The notes: generated from the sequence alone by a model not told the origin. 64,000 nucleotides of DNA from Deltaproteobacteria bacterium (GCA_017644045.1 JAEPMI010000009.1:62001-126000); one strand, 5' to 3'; positions 16,548 through 26,117 are shown, counted from the stretch's first letter. A program made the numbers and translations.

Positions 16548-19500
16548 GTGAAAAGCACGAAGAAGAGTGAGGAGCTCGAAGGGAAGAGCGTGGCTTCCAC
16601 GGGACCTGATCTGAAGCACGCCAAGCTCGGCCCCTTCCGTCTCGGCGGTCCGATCGGCCGGGGCTCGTTCGCGCGCGTCTTCGATGCACGGCACGAAGAG
16701 TCGGGCGAGAGACTCGCGCTGAAGTGGATCGAGGAGCCCGGCTCGGTGCCCCGATTGAAGCGCGAGTTCCGGCTCGCGCGCGCACTTCGCCACCCCAACC
16801 TCGTGCGGCTCCACGAGCTCCACGAGCGAGCGGAAGGGGCGTTCTTCACGATGGAACGAATCGCCGGGCGGGACGTGGTGGGTCGCTGCGCGCAGGAACC
16901 CGACGCCGTTCGGCGGACCGAGCTGAGCCGGGTGGTGTTCGCCCAGCTCGCCGATGCCCTCGCCTACCTCCACGCAGGCGGCCTCGTCCACGGCGACCTC
17001 AAGCCGGCAAACGTGTTGATGGCGGCAGAGGACCGGCCAGTACTGGTCGACTTCGAGCTGGCACATCGCCTCGAACCACGGCGGACCTCGGGCCGCTTCA
17101 GTGGAACCTTCGCGTATGCGGCCCCCGAGCTGCTCCGCGGGTCTGCTCCGAGTCCACACACCGATTGGTTCGCGTTCGGAGTGCTCCTCTTCGAAGCGTT
17201 GACCGGCCACCTACCCTTCGGGCCGGACCCCGCGAAGACGACGACCGCGTGGTTCAACGCACGCCGGGTGGACAGCGCGGAATCATTGCCCGAAGCCGCA
17301 CGGCCGCTCGCGCCGTTGCTCGACCAGCTGATGGCGCCGAGCGCCTCTCGGCGAGCCGGCGCCGGCGAGGTCTTTCGCGTGCTCGGCGCCCCCCGTCGAT
17401 GGGTGCGTGCGCCCGAGCTCGTCGAACGCGCCGACGACGTCGATGCGCTGCTCGCGATGCTCGGCCGACCCCACGCACGAGTCGCCCTCTCGGGGACTCC
17501 GGGAGTCGGCAAGACCCGGCTCGCGCGCGAGGTTCTCGAACGACTCGACGTGCCCGTGCTGGCCGGTGTCTGTCATCCGCGCGAGCACGTGGTCTTCAAC
17601 GCGCTCGACGGACCGATCCACCAGCTCGTCGAGTGGGGGCGTGCGAAGGAAGCGAAGGAAGCGAAGGAAGCCGTTCGGATGCTCGAGGAGTCCGCGGTGG
17701 ACCGCCGGACCAATCTCGAGGGGCTCGCCCGCGCGTTCGTGCACGTCGCAGGCATCTCGACCGACGGGCCGGTGATCCTCTTCGTCGACGGCGCCCAGTG
17801 GGCGGACCCCGACAGCGCCGCTCTCCTGAAGCGGGTCCACTCGATGGCCGAAGCCACGTCGCTCGATCTGCGCCAGGTCGTGACCACCAGCGCCGACGCG
17901 AGCGAGCTCGCTCGGCCCTTCCGTCCGCGCCGGCGAAGTGTGATTCGGCTCGCGCCGCTCACGAGCCACGGTGGCGACGCCCTCTTGCGGTCTGTCGAGC
18001 CGACCATGGCGTCACCGGTGCGTGACCATCTGGTCGAGCTCTGCGAGGGGAACCCGCTGCTCCTCGAGCGGGCGGCGCTCTGGCATCGGGAGCGCGGCGC
18101 CAACCCCGAGTGGCCCAAGAGCGCAGCCGAGCTGGCGCTCTCGACCAGCCCCCGCGCGACCGACACGCACCGCGCGCTGCTCGAGATCCTGGCGGTCCAC
18201 GGCTCACCGCTCGACTCGGAGGTCATCGGGGCCTGCGGCGGCATGGCGCTCTCCACGACCTGTGACCTCCTGGAGGAGGGGCTCGTCCAGCTCGAGCGCG
18301 ACGCCGACGGCCGCCACCTCGTTCTCCTCTGCCATCAGCAGTCGAGCACGGCGCTCCTGAGCGCGCTCGGAGACGCCACCAAGCGCGACCACCACCTTCG
18401 GTTGGCCGGCGCGTTCGAGCGAGCGATGCCGGCGGACGTCGACGCGCGCTTCAGGCACTGGGCAGCAGCCGGCGAACCCGAACGCGCCCGAGCCGTGGCG
18501 CTCGACTCCGCACGCGCGCTCACCGCCAAGCTCGCCTTCCATCGCGCCGCTCAGCGCTATCGCTGGCTACTCACGAACGGCGACGAGACGATCGACCTTC
18601 GCTTGGTACGCAGCGAGCTGGCCGCCGTGCTGGCTCGAGCGGGTGACGCGATCGAGGCGGCGGAGATCTACGAGGCGCTCGCCGAAGGCGGGCAACGCGG
18701 ACAGCTCGAGCGCATGGCGGCGGAGCAGTGGCTTCGGGCCGGGGAGGTGGAGCGCGGTCGAGCGCTGCTGCGGCGGTGCCTGGAACGAGCAGGGACGGAG
18801 CTGCCCGACTCGGTGGCGGGCCGCGCGCGCGCGCTGATCCAGGCGCGCAAGGAGGTGCGCGGCCTTCCCCTCGACCCTCCACCACGCACGCCGGACGCCG
18901 CGACCGACGAAGCGATCGAGCTCGCGTGGTCGACCGGTCTCGGGCTGAACCTCGTGCATCTCGCGGACTCGGCCGTGGCGCAGGCGCGGTTCACCGCGCT
19001 GGCACTTCGGGACGGTCGGCCCGACCAGGTCGGGCGAGCGCTCGCGGTGGAGTACTCGTACACGATGCTGGCCGGCGGACCAGGCGCGACCCGGCACGGC
19101 GAGCGTCTGCGCGCGGCGATGGCTCGACTGGCGCCGTCCGTGGACCTGGCGACGCGAGCGATGATGCACCTGAGCACCGGCGCCGGCGACTACTTCCGAG
19201 GGTCGCTCCGGGCGGCGGAGCGTCAGCTCGCGAAGGCGAGCGCTCACTACGCGGAGCTCCTCGGCGCACGCAGCTGGGAGCGCGCGAACTGCGAGATGTA
19301 CGCGAGCTGGGTGGCGCTCGAGCGAGGTGAGCTCGACTCGGTGGTCGCCCGGGTGCCGGCGCAGGCGGCGCTGGCGCGCGAGCGCGGCGACACGCTCTAC
19401 CGTCAGTGCTTCTATCGGGGCTTCAGCGGGACCGCCTGGTTGATCCGCGGTCAGCCGGAGGCGCTCCGCTCGAGGTTGGACTCGCTCTCGCTACCCCCCG

Positions 19501-19940
19501 GTGGCTTCGAGCTCCCTCACTTCCTCGACCTGATCGCGCGGGTTCGGCTGGACCTGTACCTGGGCGACGACGCGTGGGCTCGCTTCGCCGCCGCCTGGCC
19601 CAAGCTGCGCTCCAGCGGCCAGTGGCTCTTTCGCTGGCCACGCTATGCGATCGCGCGGCTGGCCGTGCAGGCCGCCCTCGGCTCGGACCGCGAGCGGGAA
19701 GCCCGCCGCTGGATCCCGCGGCTGCTGCTCACCGGTCACCCGGAGGCGCGCCCCTGGGCCACGCTGGCGACGGGACTGCTGGACGAGCGCTACCGGCTGG
19801 TGGAGCGCGCCCGGGACCTCTTCGAGCGTCAGGGCATGACGCTCGGTGCGCTCGCCGCGGACCATCACCTTCTCGGCACCGAGCTCGGGCCCGCGCGGAC
19901 GCCCGGGTTGATGCGGGCGACCGCGCTCGGCCGCCCCTAG
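16548..19940 (+). CDS. PknK-like Ser/Thr kinase with AAA ATPase and TPR-type solenoid (1130 aa)
   Basis: The kinase domain spans about residues 28-285: Gly loop GRGSFARV, catalytic Lys59, HGDLKPAN (148-155, HRD changed to HGD), DFE (168-170, DFG changed to DFE) and APE (192-194). A signalling NTPase module follows with Walker A GTPGVGKT (about 316-323) and a Walker B-like VILFVDGAQWADPDS (about 407). The remaining 550 residues are helical repeats. The layout matches PknK-type kinases that sense through the C-terminal solenoid. Loss of the HRD Arg and DFG Gly could make activity weak or altered. The start is GTG. Its TAG stop shares CTAG with the convergent gene. Confidence 0.9.
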   Translation: MKSTKKSEELEGKSVASTGPDLKHAKLGPFRLGGPIGRGSFARVFDARHEESGERLALKWIEEPGSVPRLKREFRLARALRHPNLVRLHELHERAEGAFFTMERIAGRDVVGRCAQEPDAVRRTELSRVVFAQLADALAYLHAGGLVHGDLKPANVLMAAEDRPVLVDFELAHRLEPRRTSGRFSGTFAYAAPELLRGSAPSPHTDWFAFGVLLFEALTGHLPFGPDPAKTTTAWFNARRVDSAESLPEAARPLAPLLDQLMAPSASRRAGAGEVFRVLGAPRRWVRAPELVERADDVDALLAMLGRPHARVALSGTPGVGKTRLAREVLERLDVPVLAGVCHPREHVVFNALDGPIHQLVEWGRAKEAKEAKEAVRMLEESAVDRRTNLEGLARAFVHVAGISTDGPVILFVDGAQWADPDSAALLKRVHSMAEATSLDLRQVVTTSADASELARPFRPRRRSVIRLAPLTSHGGDALLRSVEPTMASPVRDHLVELCEGNPLLLERAALWHRERGANPEWPKSAAELALSTSPRATDTHRALLEILAVHGSPLDSEVIGACGGMALSTTCDLLEEGLVQLERDADGRHLVLLCHQQSSTALLSALGDATKRDHHLRLAGAFERAMPADVDARFRHWAAAGEPERARAVALDSARALTAKLAFHRAAQRYRWLLTNGDETIDLRLVRSELAAVLARAGDAIEAAEIYEALAEGGQRGQLERMAAEQWLRAGEVERGRALLRRCLERAGTELPDSVAGRARALIQARKEVRGLPLDPPPRTPDAATDEAIELAWSTGLGLNLVHLADSAVAQARFTALALRDGRPDQVGRALAVEYSYTMLAGGPGATRHGERLRAAMARLAPSVDLATRAMMHLSTGAGDYFRGSLRAAERQLAKASAHYAELLGARSWERANCEMYASWVALERGELDSVVARVPAQAALARERGDTLYRQCFYRGFSGTAWLIRGQPEALRSRLDSLSLPPGGFELPHFLDLIARVRLDLYLGDDAWARFAAAWPKLRSSGQWLFRWPRYAIARLAVQAALGSDREREARRWIPRLLLTGHPEARPWATLATGLLDERYRLVERARDLFERQGMTLGALAADHHLLGTELGPARTPGLMRATALGRP
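17643..17669 (+). repeat. Three perfect 9-bp repeats inside the kinase gene
   Basis: GCGAAGGAA is repeated three times in frame and encodes a KEA-type helical stretch in the ATPase module. Copy number could vary by slippage without a frameshift. Confidence 0.85.
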
Positions 19941-21883
19941 CGCGCGGCGAGCCGTTCGAGCCCTGCCGCCGGCGGGCCATCGTCGAGGGCCTCGAGGAAC
20001 CGAATGATGCGGTCGAGCTCTGGCGCGGCGGACTCCTGGAGCGCCCGGAGCCACCGGGGGCCCCACCCCGGCAACCCCCCGAAGCGACCGACCAGCGGCA
20101 GCGAAGCGAGCACGTCTCGCACCGATCGTCCGAAGCGGAGGGTGCGCAGCAGCCGAACGAGCAGCCGGCGAACGACGAGGGGAATGTCGAGCGGATGCGG
20201 GAGCCCGTGGTGGAAGAACCAGGCGTCGATGGCGCGGGCGTGCTCGACCACACCCCAGAGCGCCAATCGCGGGACGCGAGGCAGCGCGTCGTCCGGCACC
20301 GGCCGTGGCGCTCGCTTGGCGATGGCCCGCACCGCCCATCGCGCGGCCTCGTCCGCGCTCTCCATGCTGCCCACGTCGGTCTCGGTCCGAGCCCAGTCGC
20401 TCGCGATGGTGAAGTTGTCGCACTCGGGTGCGCTGAAGGGGCGGTCGAGGAAGCTACCCGCGGGACTGACCCACAGCGGCGTCGAGCAGAAGGCGCCGCG
20501 CTCGTCGAATACGATGTCGCTGTCGACGTGGAAACCGAGCACGTCGCTCCAGCTCAGGTCGCCACCAGCGCTCTCGATCACCTGAGCGAAGGCCTCCTGC
20601 GCGAGCTCGAGCGGTGTGCAGTCTTTCGGCGCCTTACCGATACGGCGCGCGGGTTCGTCCCAGGCCGAGACGATCGCGGAGAGGATGCCTCGGAGACCGG
20701 GCGCGTCGAAGACCTCCTCCAGCTCGGCGGGGAAGGTCTTGCGCCAGAACTGCGCCTGCGAGATCGAGGTCATCGCCCACTCGGCGCGTGGGTAGACGAC
20801 ATGGCCCTGCGCCAGTGGGACGTCGCGGCTCAGGAAGAACTGGATGCCGACCATCGGCTCCGCGCCATGGCCGAGGTTGTCGGCACGTTGGTCGATCCGT
20901 CGCACGCCACCCAGGGCGGGCGGCAGGTTGGTGGCACCCAGGAGCAGGGGCCGCGCCACCTCGAAGGGGAGCGCGAAGACGAAGTGATCGCCAGGCCCCG
21001 CGTCGATGGTCCGGCCGTCCTCGAGAGTGACGCGTTCGAGCCGCCCGGCGAGGCCAGGGCGCGTCGGCGAGAAGGCGAGCGAGGCGACCTTCGTGGAGCG
21101 GTGGATGTCGATCCGGAGTCGAACGAGCTCGTCCTCCCACGGCTCCAGCATGAGGTAGTCCGTGGGGCCGGGGAGCAGCGCGTCCCAGAGCGCGTACTCC
21201 GGGTCGAAGTCGCTGATCATCTGCGTGGCCGTGAAGAGGAGCGTTCGCAGCGAGCCGCGCTCCGCGCGCATGGCCGACAGCGCGCGGAGCGACTTGAGGA
21301 AGGTGACCATCTCGTCCGAGAAATCGTTCTCGTTCAGGAAGTCGGCCAGGGTGCGGTGCTCCCAGCTCTCCAACGCGCGCTCGTGGGATGTGAGCAGGAA
21401 GCGGACCAGCTCCCGACTGAAGCGTTGAACGTCCCTCGGTCGAACGCGGAACGCCCGCAGCATGTTGGCCACGACCTGCGGGACGTCCGCCAAGGTCTCC
21501 GCCCGGCGCACCGGGTACACGGCGCCGTCGATGGCGATGCCACCGTGCGCCGTGGGCACGAGCAGGTCGGCCACCGACTTACCCGCCAGCGCCGGGTCCA
21601 GCCCTCGCTTCGCGACGTGGGCGTGCGTGACCGGGACGTGCTTCAGCGTCTCGACGATGCAGCGATAGAAGTTCGGGAAGAAACGGAAGCCGTGCTCGCC
21701 GGGCCACTCGCCGGGTCCCGCCCACTGCCCGATCTGCGACACGGCCTTGCCGCCGAGGCGCTCACGCGCTTCGTAGATCGCGATCCGTGAATCGGCAGGC
21801 AAGTATCCACGCTCGCGCAGCTGACCGAGGAGGAGCGCCGTGCTCATCCCACCGATCCCGCCGCCGAGGATGTGGATCTTCAT
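19937..21883 (-). CDS. FAD-dependent phytoene desaturase/amine-oxidase family protein
   Basis: The N-terminal Rossmann motif ILGGGIGGMSTALLLGQL, the acidic ribose-binding IYEARERLGGKA and the overall length (648 aa) indicate a flavin amine-oxidase/CrtI-like enzyme. A C-terminal FAD-contact-like region (DNFTIASDWARTETDVGSMESA) is followed by a long helical tail. It probably oxidises an isoprenoid or lipid. The start codon overlaps the stop of the upstream CrtC-like gene by 4 nt (ATGA), implying translational coupling. The frame is open far upstream of 21883, but that part is the CrtC gene in another frame. Confidence 0.85.
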   Translation of the reverse strand: MKIHILGGGIGGMSTALLLGQLRERGYLPADSRIAIYEARERLGGKAVSQIGQWAGPGEWPGEHGFRFFPNFYRCIVETLKHVPVTHAHVAKRGLDPALAGKSVADLLVPTAHGGIAIDGAVYPVRRAETLADVPQVVANMLRAFRVRPRDVQRFSRELVRFLLTSHERALESWEHRTLADFLNENDFSDEMVTFLKSLRALSAMRAERGSLRTLLFTATQMISDFDPEYALWDALLPGPTDYLMLEPWEDELVRLRIDIHRSTKVASLAFSPTRPGLAGRLERVTLEDGRTIDAGPGDHFVFALPFEVARPLLLGATNLPPALGGVRRIDQRADNLGHGAEPMVGIQFFLSRDVPLAQGHVVYPRAEWAMTSISQAQFWRKTFPAELEEVFDAPGLRGILSAIVSAWDEPARRIGKAPKDCTPLELAQEAFAQVIESAGGDLSWSDVLGFHVDSDIVFDERGAFCSTPLWVSPAGSFLDRPFSAPECDNFTIASDWARTETDVGSMESADEAARWAVRAIAKRAPRPVPDDALPRVPRLALWGVVEHARAIDAWFFHHGLPHPLDIPLVVRRLLVRLLRTLRFGRSVRDVLASLPLVGRFGGLPGWGPRWLRALQESAAPELDRIIRFLEALDDGPPAAGLERLAAR

Positions 21884-22779
21884 GGGGCACCTACGAGCGG
21901 GTGGAGCTCGGTCATCGCCACGCCCTCGACGCTCATCCCGTCGAGCGAGCCGGTGACGAGGCTGGGTCCTTCGTAGAAGTCGGGCACACCGGGGACGCGC
22001 CAGTCGATCGTCCCGCCAGTACGCGATCGGACCTCCAGCGCACCGCGGGACCCGAGGTCGATCTGCGTGTCGAGGCCCCCGCGTGGACCGGTCGGTCGCA
22101 GCGTGCCGGTGAGTGGCTGCAGGGCCCCGTTCTCCAGGAATCCGACGCGGAGCTGCGCGGCATCCGGGTGTGCCTCGTGCTCGAATCGGTAGGCCATCAC
22201 CCGATGAGCCGAGTCGCTCAACAGCACCGGGGTGTAGCGCCAGCGCAGTCGGCGGAAGTCGGTGTTCCCCCACTGGTGCTCCATCCATCCGACCCCGGAG
22301 AGCTCGCGCTCCGCGAGCGGTGCTTCGGGCCGGAAGGCCCGCACCCGGAAGCGCGGCCAGCCGTACCAGGCCATCTCGAGCCCGGGGCCGTAGGTGGCGA
22401 TGCCGCCCTCGGACTGGGTGGTGAAGAGCGCGGGACCATGTTCGGAGTCCTCGAAGTGGATGTCTCCGAGGCCGCGCAGCCAGTGGGAGGAGCGCCCGCG
22501 AGCGATGGTGACCAACCAGCCATCGCGCGGAGCGATCGACAGGTCCGGGTCACCCGGGCTGGGCGGAGCGACCCGGTGCACGGCCCGCTGGATGAGCGGC
22601 GTCTCCCCCTCGCGCCACCAGCGGAAGTAGCTGACCCAGATCAGGTCGCGCCGCATCAAGGCCGTGGTGTAGTGGACGTGGCGGCCGGCGCCGTCGACGA
22701 GGTCGGCGACGTAGTACCACCACTCGTGCTCGTGCCGTGGGTGCAGTCGCTCATCTCGGTTGAAGTCGACGGGATCCAC
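21880..22779 (-). CDS. CrtC/AttH-like carotenoid 1,2-hydratase family protein
   Basis: The lipocalin-like AttH/CrtC family is indicated by the N-terminal HEWWYYVADL and by GVGWMEHQWGN in the second half. In characterised members this fold hydrates the terminal 1,2 double bond of acyclic carotenoids. Length (299 aa) fits a minimal two-lobe form. No signal peptide is seen. The start is GTG 22779. It is first in a two-gene operon with the FAD desaturase-like enzyme, which supports a joint isoprenoid or carotenoid substrate, though no phytoene synthase is in the window. Confidence 0.8.
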   Translation of the reverse strand: MDPVDFNRDERLHPRHEHEWWYYVADLVDGAGRHVHYTTALMRRDLIWVSYFRWWREGETPLIQRAVHRVAPPSPGDPDLSIAPRDGWLVTIARGRSSHWLRGLGDIHFEDSEHGPALFTTQSEGGIATYGPGLEMAWYGWPRFRVRAFRPEAPLAERELSGVGWMEHQWGNTDFRRLRWRYTPVLLSDSAHRVMAYRFEHEAHPDAAQLRVGFLENGALQPLTGTLRPTGPRGGLDTQIDLGSRGALEVRSRTGGTIDWRVPGVPDFYEGPSLVTGSLDGMSVEGVAMTELHPLVGAP

Positions 22780-22851
22780 GGCCTGGCCAAAATGCAGTCA
22801 GAGCGGACTATTCGTCCATACCTCGAACGGCTCAGGCAGCCTCACGCGAGC

Positions 22852-23556
22852 TCAGGCACGGACCCCCTGCACGACTCTGGGGATCTCCCCTCCGAAGACC
22901 GCCTCCAGCGCCCGGCGGGCATCGTGATCGTGCTGCTCGAGGGCGGACTGCATCACCTTCGGATCGACGGGTGCGTTGCACCGCTCGCAGAGGTAGCGAG
23001 CCAGCGACGAGAGCTCACCCGGCTCGGGCTCCGGGAAGAGCTCTCGCTCCAGGCGCTGGAGCTGCGAGGCGAAGCCGATGTTGGGCAGGACCTGGGCTCG
23101 CCTCTCCCGGACCGCGCTGAACGCGTCGAAGAAGCGCAGGCGCTCGCGCTTCATCATCAGGGCGGTCACCAGGGTGGCCGAGCGGCTCACGCCGACCTCG
23201 CAGTGCACGAGCACGCGTGCTTCGGGATCGCCCTCGCGAGCGCTCTCGACGAATCGGAACACGTCGGGGAATCCACTCGCGATGTCCTCGTGGATGCCGT
23301 CGTGAACCGGTAGGAAGAGGCACCGGAACTCGCTCTCGAGGAACACCACCTTCGGTCGCTGCGCCTCGGGGAGGCAGCTGATTACGTGAGTGATCTGCGC
23401 GGACCGGAGCGCGTCGAGATCGGCGGCCTTCGGTCGACGTCCGAGCGTGATGGAATCGCTGATACGGCTGAAGGGCTGCTCGCTCAGGTCGAGCTCGAAG
23501 TCGAGCCCGAGCATCGAGAGCACTCGGTCCGCGAGACGGTCGAGCGGCCCTTTCAT
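22852..23556 (-). CDS. Dual-specificity protein phosphatase
   Basis: A DSP domain (about residues 30-175) has the catalytic P-loop HCEVGVSRS (Cys119, Arg125) and a general-acid Asp86 in VHDG. Dephosphorylation of Ser/Thr/Tyr residues, or of RNA or lipid, is possible. The last 60 residues have a CERCN pair and a UBA-like helical segment (MQSALEQHDHDARRALEAVF). No signal peptide is seen, so it is cytoplasmic. It may counter one of the two Ser/Thr kinases in this window, but this is only proximity. Confidence 0.88.
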   Translation of the reverse strand: MKGPLDRLADRVLSMLGLDFELDLSEQPFSRISDSITLGRRPKAADLDALRSAQITHVISCLPEAQRPKVVFLESEFRCLFLPVHDGIHEDIASGFPDVFRFVESAREGDPEARVLVHCEVGVSRSATLVTALMMKRERLRFFDAFSAVRERRAQVLPNIGFASQLQRLERELFPEPEPGELSSLARYLCERCNAPVDPKVMQSALEQHDHDARRALEAVFGGEIPRVVQGVRA

Positions 23557-23640
23557 AGGAAGCCTCGAGCCCCGCTCGCGGAGCGCTGAAGAGAGTCGTT
23601 CACATACAGCTCATGGTCGCACGCGAGTACGGTGACGGCT

Positions 23641-25839
23641 CTAGATCAGGTCGACGCACTCGACGTTCTCGAGCACGCCCCAGCCGTTGCCCGGGTGGCA
23701 GTCCTCGATGAGTCCGTCGGGGTCGGGCACGACATACACGTCCACGGCCTCCGAGGGCGCGGTCGCCGTGCACGAGATCTCCTGGCACTCGCCGACGCCG
23801 ATCGGCGCCTCGACGCGGGTGCGGCAGAGCTCCTCGCCATCGATCGCTTCGACTCGGAGCGAGACGTCGATGCCACCGCCAAGCGGCAGTCGACCGCGGT
23901 TGCAGATGCGGGCACTGACCGTGGCCTCGTCCCCATCGCAGACCAGCGGCGTCACGTCGCGAACGCTCGCGGTCAGGTCCGCGATGCCGAGCGCCTCGAG
24001 CTCGCCCTGCACGTTCTGGCGGAAGTTGTTGAGCCCGGGCGTGCGCCAGTTGATGTCCACGTCGGCGGTGCGCCGGATGACGCCACGGTCGTCGACGTGG
24101 GTGACCGAGTACGCGTGCTGGTTCCAGATGGGTCGGCTCGCCGCCCAACGGTCCATCTGGTCGCGAAGCACGTAGATGCCCTGGTTCGGCGCGAAGGACA
24201 CGCTCGGCAGGTAGGGGTCGGTCGCCGGACAGCTGCCGGTGTAGTTGTCCGCCGCGACGACGATCTCCGTGTGGAAGTCGCCATCCACGTCGGCGATGAC
24301 CGGCATCTCGAGCCAGGTCAGAGAGCTGCGCGGGAAGCTGTAGAGCACGTCGCCGGTCGCGCCCTCGAAGATCCGAACGAAGCACTCGTCGTGGTAGACG
24401 ACCTCGGCGACGCCGTCGGCGTCGAAGTCGAAGACCGACGAGCCCGTCACGCCGCTGCTCGTCTCCTGCACCGCCTGAGACCAGAGCCGACCGTCGGTGC
24501 GGCTCATGCCCATGCAGCCCGCCGGGTCGCCCCCGGCGGTGCAGTCGAGGTCGAAGACCACGTACTCGGAGTGGGCCGCCGCGGCGAACTCCGCGCGACC
24601 GTCACCGTCGAAGTCCGCGATGGTGGGCGGACCGCCACGGCCGGACGGCAGCGAGCCCGTGTAGATGCGGGTGCCTTCGAGAGTCTCGACCCGGACCTCA
24701 CCGTCGCCGACCACCACGATCTCGGCACGGTCCGCGCCGCCGAAGGCCGCGAGCGGGAAGTCGCCGAGGTCGCCCACCGCCGCGAACTTGAACGAACCGG
24801 TGTTGGTGCTCCCGCTGAAGTAGCTCTCCCGCACGATCGCGCCCATGGTCGCGTCGAAGCGATAGACGCCGCCGGCGGAGACCATCTCCATCTCGCCGTC
24901 TTCGTCGACGTCGGCGACGACCGGAAGGAAACCGAGGTTGCCGTCAGCGGTCTGCGCGAGGAGACAGCCGCTCGCGTCGTAGATGCTGCCGCCCATGATG
25001 ACCTCGGGTGACCCATCGTCGTCGAGGTCGTGGAGCGACGGCGAGGGAATCACCGGGCCACCCGCGGAGTGCGGAACGCGGCCACCCATGCCGTCACAGG
25101 TCGCGCCGGCCCAGAGCTGCTCCCAGGTGTCGCCGGTGGGGTCGTAGCGGAAGGCGGCGGCGCGACCGCCGACGCTGCCGACGATGTCCGCGCGACCGTC
25201 GAGGTCCACGTCGCCCACGGCGAGCGACGACGAAGTCGCGAAGCCCGGCGCGACGTCGTACTGCCACTCGCAGGTGGCTCCATCGATGACTCGAGTGGTG
25301 CCACCGCGACCGATGAACGCGATCGAAGGATGCAGCGTGCTCGGATCCCCGTCGAAGTCGAAGTCGATGACCAGCGGCGTGCTCTGCAGGTCCTCCGGCG
25401 TCCCCATGTACTCGGTGAAGCTGCACTGGACCTCGGGCTCGATCGCCTCGATGTCGATCGCCTGCTCACACTCCTCGTCGCGGACCACGTCCGAGGGCAC
25501 CCCGTACGGAACGCAGAAGCCCTCCGGCCCGCAATAGCTGTCGGAGACGCACTCGTCGTTGTCGGAGCAGCTGCCGAGATCGGAGATGCACGAGTCCGCG
25601 TAGCAGCGGTCGCCCGCTTCACAGCACTCGCCGCCGCAGCGTTGGGCCTCGGCGCAACCCATGTCGCTTCCCGCGTCGTGTCGGCTCGCGTCGATGGGCG
25701 CGGCGTCCAGCATGCTGCCGTCCATGACCGGGGCGGCGTCGACGTCGGCGATGCAACGACCATCGCTGCACGAGTCGGACGAGCAAGAGCAGCCGGAGAG
25801 CGTGAGCCCGAGGGTGAGAAGCACGAACGTGAAGCGCAT
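23641..25839 (-). CDS. FG-GAP/VCBS-repeat lipoprotein (732 aa)
   Basis: The signal peptide ends in LTLSGC, followed by a Cys-rich CSCSSDSCSDGRC stretch and an Asp/Ala linker. Cys-rich EGF-like pieces come next. Residues from about 160 to 600 carry repeated VIDFDFDGDP, VGDVDLDGRADI, VADVDEDGEMEM and IADFDGDGRAEF motifs, the Ca-binding FG-GAP/VCBS blades of an integrin-alpha-like beta-propeller. The C-terminal 130 residues look like a CARDB/Ig-like domain. It is a predicted outer-surface, Ca-stabilised adhesin or scaffold. Confidence 0.88.
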   Translation of the reverse strand: MRFTFVLLTLGLTLSGCSCSSDSCSDGRCIADVDAAPVMDGSMLDAAPIDASRHDAGSDMGCAEAQRCGGECCEAGDRCYADSCISDLGSCSDNDECVSDSYCGPEGFCVPYGVPSDVVRDEECEQAIDIEAIEPEVQCSFTEYMGTPEDLQSTPLVIDFDFDGDPSTLHPSIAFIGRGGTTRVIDGATCEWQYDVAPGFATSSSLAVGDVDLDGRADIVGSVGGRAAAFRYDPTGDTWEQLWAGATCDGMGGRVPHSAGGPVIPSPSLHDLDDDGSPEVIMGGSIYDASGCLLAQTADGNLGFLPVVADVDEDGEMEMVSAGGVYRFDATMGAIVRESYFSGSTNTGSFKFAAVGDLGDFPLAAFGGADRAEIVVVGDGEVRVETLEGTRIYTGSLPSGRGGPPTIADFDGDGRAEFAAAAHSEYVVFDLDCTAGGDPAGCMGMSRTDGRLWSQAVQETSSGVTGSSVFDFDADGVAEVVYHDECFVRIFEGATGDVLYSFPRSSLTWLEMPVIADVDGDFHTEIVVAADNYTGSCPATDPYLPSVSFAPNQGIYVLRDQMDRWAASRPIWNQHAYSVTHVDDRGVIRRTADVDINWRTPGLNNFRQNVQGELEALGIADLTASVRDVTPLVCDGDEATVSARICNRGRLPLGGGIDVSLRVEAIDGEELCRTRVEAPIGVGECQEISCTATAPSEAVDVYVVPDPDGLIEDCHPGNGWGVLENVECVDLI

Positions 25840-25845
25840 TCTCGG

Positions 25846-25851
25846 ATGATA
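25846..25851 (-). promoter_or_regulatory. -10 box TATCAT, leaderless geometry
   Basis: The hexamer ends 6 nt before the ATG at 25839 of the FG-GAP lipoprotein gene. Confidence 0.55.
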
Positions 25852-25897
25852 CGCGCATCCACCGGCGGGTGTGGTGCTCGGCCGCGAGAGTTGGTGG

Positions 25898-25903
25898 TAC
25901 GGT
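25898..25903 (+). promoter_or_regulatory. -10 box TACGGT, leaderless geometry
   Basis: The hexamer ends 7 nt before the ATG at 25911 and supports that start over an in-frame start at 25869. Confidence 0.5.
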
Positions 25904-25910
25904 CCGCGCC

Positions 25911-26117
25911 ATGGATGTGCGCGAAGCGTTCGAGCAGACCGACGTAGACGGCAACGGGCAGATCGATCTCATCGAGTTCCGCACGTTGCTGCAGACGCTC
26001 GGGTCGTCCCTGGATCCGGCCAAGGCAGAGCAGCTCTTCGACGTCATCGATGGTGACGAAGACGGCCTGATCGGCTTCGACGAGTTCGAGGCCTGGTACT
26101 CCGAACGCACCGGCTGA
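25911..26117 (+). CDS. Small two-EF-hand calcium-binding protein (68 aa)
   Basis: Two canonical EF-hand loops are present: DVDGNGQIDLIE and DGDEDGLIGFDE, each flanked by short helices, as in calerythrin- or calmodulin-like proteins. No signal peptide is seen, so it is a likely cytoplasmic Ca2+ buffer or sensor. ATG 25911 begins right at the first helix (MDVREAFEQTD). It precedes the second Ser/Thr kinase gene by 95 bp on the same strand, but each gene has its own -10 box. Confidence 0.88.
   Translation: MDVREAFEQTDVDGNGQIDLIEFRTLLQTLGSSLDPAKAEQLFDVIDGDEDGLIGFDEFEAWYSERTG

Noticed and set aside
21884-22288. N-terminal extension of the FAD desaturase frame
   Set aside because: The Rossmann motif begins at 21883; the extension overlaps the CrtC-like gene and reads as low-complexity Arg/Ala sequence.
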